Below are positions 59,534 to 63,876 of a stretch of DNA of 63,876 nucleotides, piece by piece. The number at the start of each line of letters is the position of its first letter. The stretch's first letter is position 1. A program made the translations under genes and the position numbers. Source of the stretch: Deltaproteobacteria bacterium (GTDB lineage Bacteria > Desulfobacterota > Desulfobacteria > Desulfobacterales > SpSt-501); contig JACRCN010000037.1 in the NCBI GenBank assembly GCA_016219005.1, forward strand, positions 1 to 63,876, given 5' to 3'. The notes beneath the pieces are model-generated. The model saw only the letters and a program-made list of their open reading frames with translations. It was not told the origin of the DNA and searched no databases.

Positions 59534-60481
59534 ATGAAAAGACTGTTCAGTGTGTGCGTGGCGGTTCTGTTTGTGATCGGTGCGGTGGCCTCGGTGCAGT
59601 CGGCCGACAACCTGGTGCTCGCCACCGGCGGTACTGCCGGGACCTACTACCCCTTCGGCGGGGCCATGGCCAAGATCTGGAACTCCAAGATCAAGGACAT
59701 GAATGTCACCGCCCAGACCAGCGGCGCCTCGGGCGAGAACATCCGGTTGATCAACAAGAAAGAGGTCGAACTCGCCCTGGTTCAGAGCGACACGCTGGAC
59801 CAGGCCTGGAACGCCATGGAAGCCTTCAAGGAGCCGCTCAAAGGCATGAGTGCCATCGCAACACTCTATCCTGAAATCGTCCAGGTCGTAGTACGGGCCG
59901 ACAGCCCGATCAAGACCTTCGCCGACCTGAAGGGCAAGAAGGTAGGTGTGGGCGCTCCGGGCAGCGGCACCGAGATCAACTTCCGGCAACTGATGGACAT
60001 CTACGGTCTGAAGAAGGAAGACGTCAACGGGCAGTACTTGTCTTACTCCGAGAGCGCGGAAGCATTCAAGGACAAGCACATCGACGCCTTCATAGCGACG
60101 GCCGGCATCCCCAACTCGGCCATCATGGATGTTTCCACGCAGAACGAAATCCGGATTCTCCCGATCTCCGCCGACATCTCAACCAAGCTGATCCAAAAAC
60201 ATCCCTTTTTCGCAGCGGTGAAGGTCCCGGCCAACACTTACAAGGGCCTGACTGCGGACGTGCCCACCGTGGCGGTGAATGCCGTGCTGATTGCCGGCAA
60301 CCAACTGAAGCCGGATATGGTCTACAACCTGACCAAAGCCCTGTTCGAGAACCAGACGGACCTGGCCTCCGCTCATGCCAAGGGCAAGGAAGTGAGCCCG
60401 AAGTACGCGGTGCAGGGCGTGTCCATTCCCTTCCATCCGGGCGCGGTGAAGTATTTCAAAGAAAAAGGCCTGATGAAGTAA
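59534..60481 (+). CDS. TAXI-family TRAP transporter solute-binding protein
   Basis: A 315-aa exported binding protein. Signal peptide of about 23 residues (cleaved after QSA), then the TAXI hallmark ATGGTAGTYYPFGGAMAKIWN (about residues 28-48) and the GAPGSGTEINFRQLMDIYGL motif (about 142-161). It would capture an acid, such as glutamate or a related carboxylate, in the periplasm and hand it to the fused permease. AGGGAGG precedes the ATG. A hairpin follows directly and the DUF1850 and permease genes come next. Confidence 0.92.
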   Translation: MKRLFSVCVAVLFVIGAVASVQSADNLVLATGGTAGTYYPFGGAMAKIWNSKIKDMNVTAQTSGASGENIRLINKKEVELALVQSDTLDQAWNAMEAFKEPLKGMSAIATLYPEIVQVVVRADSPIKTFADLKGKKVGVGAPGSGTEINFRQLMDIYGLKKEDVNGQYLSYSESAEAFKDKHIDAFIATAGIPNSAIMDVSTQNEIRILPISADISTKLIQKHPFFAAVKVPANTYKGLTADVPTVAVNAVLIAGNQLKPDMVYNLTKALFENQTDLASAHAKGKEVSPKYAVQGVSIPFHPGAVKYFKEKGLMK

Positions 60482-60483
60482 AC

Positions 60484-60512
60484 AGCCATCCCGCCCCCAG
60501 GGCGGAATGGCT
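60484..60512 (+). terminator. Hairpin after the binding-protein gene (possible attenuator)
   Basis: AGCCAT-C-CCGCC and GGCGG-A-ATGGCT pair around a five-base loop, with one mismatch, two bases past the stop codon. Only TTT follows, so partial termination or 3'-end protection is likely. That would make binding protein more abundant than the permease, as is usual in such operons. Confidence 0.5.
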
Positions 60513-60625
60513 TTCGAGTCCAAGGGGTCCAGGGTTCAAGCGAAACGTCTTCACGCGGTGTTCACTTGCCCTCGACCCCTTTGATCTGTTCCCGCGTGAT
60601 CAAGATAGACCGAGCGCGATCTTTG

Positions 60626-61129
60626 ATGAGCCATCGGCTGAGTTTGGGTTTGCTGATTGCGGGAGCTGCGGTGGTCGTGGTTTTCGGCTGGCCCTTCTTC
60701 AGCGTGCTTGAGATCAGCGATTTAAATACCGGCCGGGCCGTGCTGTGCGCCCGCATGCGCGCCGGGGAGGAATTCGTACTCGCGTTCACCCACTCCGTCA
60801 ACCGACGGCCGGTGTACGACACGCTGCGGGCGGAAGGCGACCGCCTGGTCATCGTCAAGTCCCGGTTTGACTCCTTCGGTGCCGGCATGCCGGAGGCTTC
60901 GACGGACGAGGGGACGCTGATCGTCGCCCCGGACGGCTGGCTGGAATGGACGGTCAACCGCCCCGTGCCTGAGATCATCGTCCGGGTGGGGCGGGTGGCC
61001 GAGCATAAATTGAATTTCAAAGGACGCGAGATCCGGCTTGCGGATCTGGCGCAACCCGGGGCACCATTAATCATGCGCGTTCGCAAAGCGCGAATGCTCG
61101 ATCTCGTGAAAGGCAGGTGCGTGCCGTGA
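60626..61129 (+). CDS. DUF1850 protein of TAXI TRAP operon
   Basis: A 167-aa protein with one N-terminal membrane helix (about residues 6-26) and a domain with LAFTHSVNRRPVYDTLR (about residues 50-66) and FDSFGAGMPE, which is the DUF1850 signature. It is regularly encoded between the binding protein and the permease in TAXI-type TRAP operons and may be a small accessory subunit like DctQ, but its role is not established. The start at 60626 (MSHRLS) is preferred over an earlier ATG at 60566. It overlaps the permease gene by four bases (GTGA). Confidence 0.85.
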   Translation: MSHRLSLGLLIAGAAVVVVFGWPFFSVLEISDLNTGRAVLCARMRAGEEFVLAFTHSVNRRPVYDTLRAEGDRLVIVKSRFDSFGAGMPEASTDEGTLIVAPDGWLEWTVNRPVPEIIVRVGRVAEHKLNFKGREIRLADLAQPGAPLIMRVRKARMLDLVKGRCVP

Positions 61130-63132
61130 GCGAAAAAGAAGAAGATCCGGTTCAGTCCGGTGTCCTCACCACCAAGATGGAAGGGGTCGAGGCCGTTTCC
61201 AAGGAAGAGATCGAGAAGATCCTCAAACAGGTCGACAAGGAGGCCCGCGCGCGCAAACTGACCGGCACGCCGCATTGGATCGTCTATGTCATCGGCGTTT
61301 CGTGGTCGATCTTCCAGGTATACACGGCGGCCTTCGGATTGCTCCCTGCCCAGCTGCAACGATCCATCCACCTGGCGTATGCCTTCGCATTGACCTACCT
61401 GCTGTTCCCGGCCCGCGCCGGCAATGAGGACAATCGCCTGTACTGGTACAACTGGGTCTTGGCCATTTTTGCCTGTTACATCGGGTTGTACATGGCCTTA
61501 AATTACGTGCGCATCATGGAGGCCGGCGGGGATTATTCACGCATGGATTATTTCGCCGCCGGATTCGGCATCCTACTCACGCTGGAGGCGGGGCGACGGG
61601 TGGTGGGGCTGCCGATCGTCTGCCTGGCGACGTTTTTTCTGTTCTTCTGCTATTTCGGAGCATATTTCCCCGGTTTCATGTCGCACCGCGGGTATTCATT
61701 GGAGCGCATTGCATCCCACATGTACCTGACCACCGAGGGCATCCTGGGTATTCCTTTAGGGGTGGCGGCGACGTTCATCTACCTGTTCATCCTGTTTGGT
61801 TCCTTCCGTGAAAAGTCGGGGCTGGGGCAGCTCTTTATCGACATTTCCAACGCGGTGGCCGGCTGGGCCTCCGGCGGCCCGGCCAAGATGGCCGTCATCA
61901 CCAGCGCCCTGGAGGGAACGGTGTCCGGAAGCTCGGTGGCCAACACCGTGGAATCCGGAAGCCTCACCATCCCCATGATGAAGCGTCTGGGCTACCGGCC
62001 CGAGTTCGCGGCGGCGGTGGAAGCCTCATCCTCCACGGGCGGGCAGATCATGCCGCCCATCATGGGGGCTGCGGCCTTCATCATGGCCGAGTTCCTCAAT
62101 GTGCCCTACCTCGACATCGCCAAGGCGGCGGCCATCCCGGCCTGCCTCTATTTCTTCGGCGTGTTCATGGAAGTACACTTCGAGGCCAAGCGCTGCAACC
62201 TGCGGGGCCTGAGCCGCGATGAGCTGCCCAGGTTTGTGGACGTCATGAAGGAGCGGGGGCATCTCTTCGTTCCGCTGTTTGCGATCATCATATTTCTTTC
62301 GATCGGGTTTACTCCGCTTTACGCCGCTCTTATGGGCCTGGTGACTTGCATCATTGCGGGTGCTTTGAAGAAAGCAACCCGCATGAGCCCCCGGCAAATC
62401 GCCGACGGGTTCGAACTCGGTGCCCGCAACGCTGTCGGGGTGGCGCTTGCCTGCGCGTCGGCCGGCATCATCATCGGCGCGATTACCCTGACCGGGCTGG
62501 GGCTCAAGCTGGGCAACGGCCTGGTGGAATTAGCCGGCGGCAACCTCCTGTTGACGCTTATCTTCACCATGGTTACCTCGCTCATCCTCGGCATGGGGGT
62601 TCCGACCACGGCCAACTACATCATCACCTCCACCATCGCGGCCCCGGCTCTGATCCAACTGGGGGTGCATCCGCTGGCGGCCCACATGTTTGTCTTCTAC
62701 TTCGGCATTGTGGCCGATATTACGCCGCCGGTCGCCCTGGCTGCGTACGCCGGCGCCGGTATCGCCAAATCCAACGCCTTCTGGACGGGGGTCACTTCCA
62801 CCAAGCTCGCCATCGGGGCGTTTCTGACGCCCTACATCTTTGTCTACAACACCTCCATGCTCTGGATCGATACGACATGGTACGCGATGATCCAGACCCT
62901 GATCACGTCCTGCGCCGGCATGACGGCAATCGGGGCGGCCATGATCGGTTATTTCGTGGCACCGATGAACTGGGTCGAGCGGATCTTGTTTGTCATCGGC
63001 GGCCTGCTGCTAGTGGACCCGGGCACGCTCACCGACATCATGGGCCTCGGCCTGCTGGCCGCGTGCGTGGCCAACCAGTATCGAAAGAAAAGAGCAGGAG
63101 TCGTCAGCACGGCAACGACTGCGGACGCTTGA
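61126..63132 (+). CDS. TRAP transporter fused permease (DctQM-type, TAXI-associated)
   Basis: A 668-aa membrane protein with about 17-18 helices. The N-terminal part (about residues 50-170) corresponds to the small DctQ subunit, the rest to the DctM-type ion-transporter domain, with GTVSGSSVANTVESGSLTIPMMKRLGY, SSSTGGQIMPPIMGAAAF and MGVPTTANYIITSTIAAPAL. It would import the substrate of the binding protein with sodium or protons. The start at 61126 (GTG, overlapping the DUF1850 stop) follows AGGCAGG; a GTG at 61117 is possible. A strong terminator follows. Confidence 0.93.
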   Translation: MSEKEEDPVQSGVLTTKMEGVEAVSKEEIEKILKQVDKEARARKLTGTPHWIVYVIGVSWSIFQVYTAAFGLLPAQLQRSIHLAYAFALTYLLFPARAGNEDNRLYWYNWVLAIFACYIGLYMALNYVRIMEAGGDYSRMDYFAAGFGILLTLEAGRRVVGLPIVCLATFFLFFCYFGAYFPGFMSHRGYSLERIASHMYLTTEGILGIPLGVAATFIYLFILFGSFREKSGLGQLFIDISNAVAGWASGGPAKMAVITSALEGTVSGSSVANTVESGSLTIPMMKRLGYRPEFAAAVEASSSTGGQIMPPIMGAAAFIMAEFLNVPYLDIAKAAAIPACLYFFGVFMEVHFEAKRCNLRGLSRDELPRFVDVMKERGHLFVPLFAIIIFLSIGFTPLYAALMGLVTCIIAGALKKATRMSPRQIADGFELGARNAVGVALACASAGIIIGAITLTGLGLKLGNGLVELAGGNLLLTLIFTMVTSLILGMGVPTTANYIITSTIAAPALIQLGVHPLAAHMFVFYFGIVADITPPVALAAYAGAGIAKSNAFWTGVTSTKLAIGAFLTPYIFVYNTSMLWIDTTWYAMIQTLITSCAGMTAIGAAMIGYFVAPMNWVERILFVIGGLLLVDPGTLTDIMGLGLLAACVANQYRKKRAGVVSTATTADA

Positions 63133-63196
63133 ACGAAAAGCCCATGGTTCAGGATCTCCGAGGAGAGGTTCGCCGCTGAGCGGCTTGTCGGCAAAT

Positions 63197-63242
63197 GAAA
63201 AAGGGTCTCAGCAGGAATGCCAGGCTGGGACCCTTTTTTTTT
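63197..63242 (+). terminator. Intrinsic terminator of the TRAP cassette
   Basis: GGGTCTCAGC and GCTGGGACCC pair around an eleven-base loop and are followed by nine or more T residues, 70 bases past the permease stop. Confidence 0.92.
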
Positions 63243-63390
63243 GTGCGCGTTCCACCGGAGAATCTATGTGCGGTCGTTGACTGCAGCCGACAGCCGGTCG
63301 CTCTCCATGCTCACCTGTTCGGCTATCCACTCTGACGGCCGGCGCAGCGTGGCACAGCCGGACTCAGTATCCTGGACATGACTCTCTCTC

Positions 63391-63498
63391 TCAGTTCTTT
63401 TTCTTCATCGCATCAGCCAGGTTCTGAACGGTACCGACGACGGCCAGCGCCAAGACCCCAAAGATTGAAAGCTGGATGATCCATTCTGTTAACGTCAT
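63391..63498 (-). CDS. 35-residue membrane microprotein downstream of the TerC-type gene
   Basis: A 35-aa peptide with one membrane helix (IIQLSIFGVLALAVVGTV) and a basic end (MKKKN). AAAGGA lies about nine bases upstream of the ATG. It begins 81 bases after the TerC-family gene and reads the same way, so co-transcription is likely. No family was recognised. The good ribosome-binding site, balanced hydrophobic helix and lysine tail argue that it is real. Confidence 0.55.
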   Translation of the reverse strand: MTLTEWIIQLSIFGVLALAVVGTVQNLADAMKKKN

Positions 63499-63579
63499 GA
63501 TTTCAATCCTTTCCCTTCTCTTATCGATGGCTTCTATTCAAGTCGTCCGCATCGCCTGTGAGCCCAACCGATTGCTGAA

Positions 63580-63876
63580 TCACTTTCCGCCGGCGGAGCG
63601 ACCCTCTTCAATCGCCACGTCCGCAACGCCGCCGCGGGCGGGCTCCGTTTCGCATTTCAGCCTCTTCTGGTAGAGGATCCACTTGCTCAGACCGCAGACG
63701 AAGACCACGAAGAAAGCCATCGACGCATACTCCGTCCAATGGGGCAGGTTGAAAAGCCCGACGACAAACGGGTCGGTGGCCATCATCTCGCCGCCCACCT
63801 TGCCGAGCAGCGCCGCCCCGAGCCACAGGATGATCGGGTAGCGGTCCATCAGCTTGGCAAGCATGGTGCTCATGAA
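63580..63876 (-). CDS. TerC-family integral membrane protein, C-terminal part
   Basis: The last about 98 residues of a leftward gene whose start lies beyond the window. Two membrane helices are visible: RYPIILWLGAALLGKVGGEMMATDP (about residues 11-35 of the visible part) and the segment EYASMAFFVVFVCGLSKWI. The first matches the TerC/YjbE-family pattern (xPxIxxxGAALLGxxAGxM). Family members export manganese or calcium-type cations or function in stress tolerance. The frame is open to the window edge; the ATG near 63873 is probably internal. Confidence 0.75.
   Translation of the reverse strand, partial: FMSTMLAKLMDRYPIILWLGAALLGKVGGEMMATDPFVVGLFNLPHWTEYASMAFFVVFVCGLSKWILYQKRLKCETEPARGGVADVAIEEGRSAGGK

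Overview
The window is a contiguous, GC-rich piece of a bacterial chromosome, most likely from an anaerobic or facultative member of the Desulfobacterota (former Deltaproteobacteria) or a close relative. The reasons are the archaeal-type glutamate synthase split over three genes, NrfHA nitrite ammonification with an FNR-type site, a paaK/ACT pair, a TAXI-type TRAP importer with DUF1850, and many sigma-54 (-24/-12) promoters. No rRNA, tRNA, CRISPR array or phage was seen. The phylum call is inference.

Layout. (1) 1-5.4 kb is accessory: a GNAT enzyme, a YedK/HMCES DNA-protein crosslink protein, a lower-GC island of small unknown genes with a winged-helix regulator, a DUF2442/DUF4160 pair and a 155-bp MITE. 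(2) 5.4-23.1 kb is nitrogen assimilation. M48 protease, glnE, glnD, amtB, glnB and glnA run leftward; three glutamate synthase genes and purF run rightward. Sequences matching perfect sigma-54 promoters precede glnD and the glutamate synthase genes, and both regions carry a TTACA-N4-TGTAA palindrome. (3) 23.2-32.6 kb is mixed: a host-attachment-type protein, a cNMP-binding/radical-SAM/zinc-ribbon regulator trio, nrfHA, ACT and paaK with a second MITE copy, a cyclophilin, a thioesterase and a response regulator. (4) 31.9-47.9 kb is a potassium locus. Rightward lie a 27-aa microprotein and kdpFABC. Leftward lie a KinB-like histidine kinase, a KdpD-sensor/USP/EIIA fusion without kinase, a decayed USP remnant, a KimA-like permease, kup, a membrane sensor-like protein and a response regulator. 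An AlgB-like sigma-54 activator gene faces kdpC. The divergent region holds two -24/-12 promoters and three TTGCA-type palindromes between them, so this K+ regulon appears to be sigma-54 controlled instead of by the usual KdpDE. (5) 48-53.9 kb is accessory: an SRPBCC protein, a QueG-like Fe-S protein, a truncated EamA transporter abutting a chemoreceptor, a hydrolase and a histidine phosphatase. (6) 54.0-59.2 kb is a tight leftward operon: MshA-like glycosyltransferase, MshB-like PIG-L deacetylase, GNAT/Fem-like transferase and a peptidase-S51-like protein fused to a CysS C-terminal domain, plus a second S51 protein. This parallels mycothiol synthesis in gene content and is the best candidate for an undescribed pathway. 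(7) 59.4-63.2 kb is a TAXI TRAP importer cassette with its own promoter and terminator. (8) The right edge has a small membrane protein and the C-terminal end of a TerC-family protein.

All functional calls come from motif recognition by eye. No database search or folding calculation was run.
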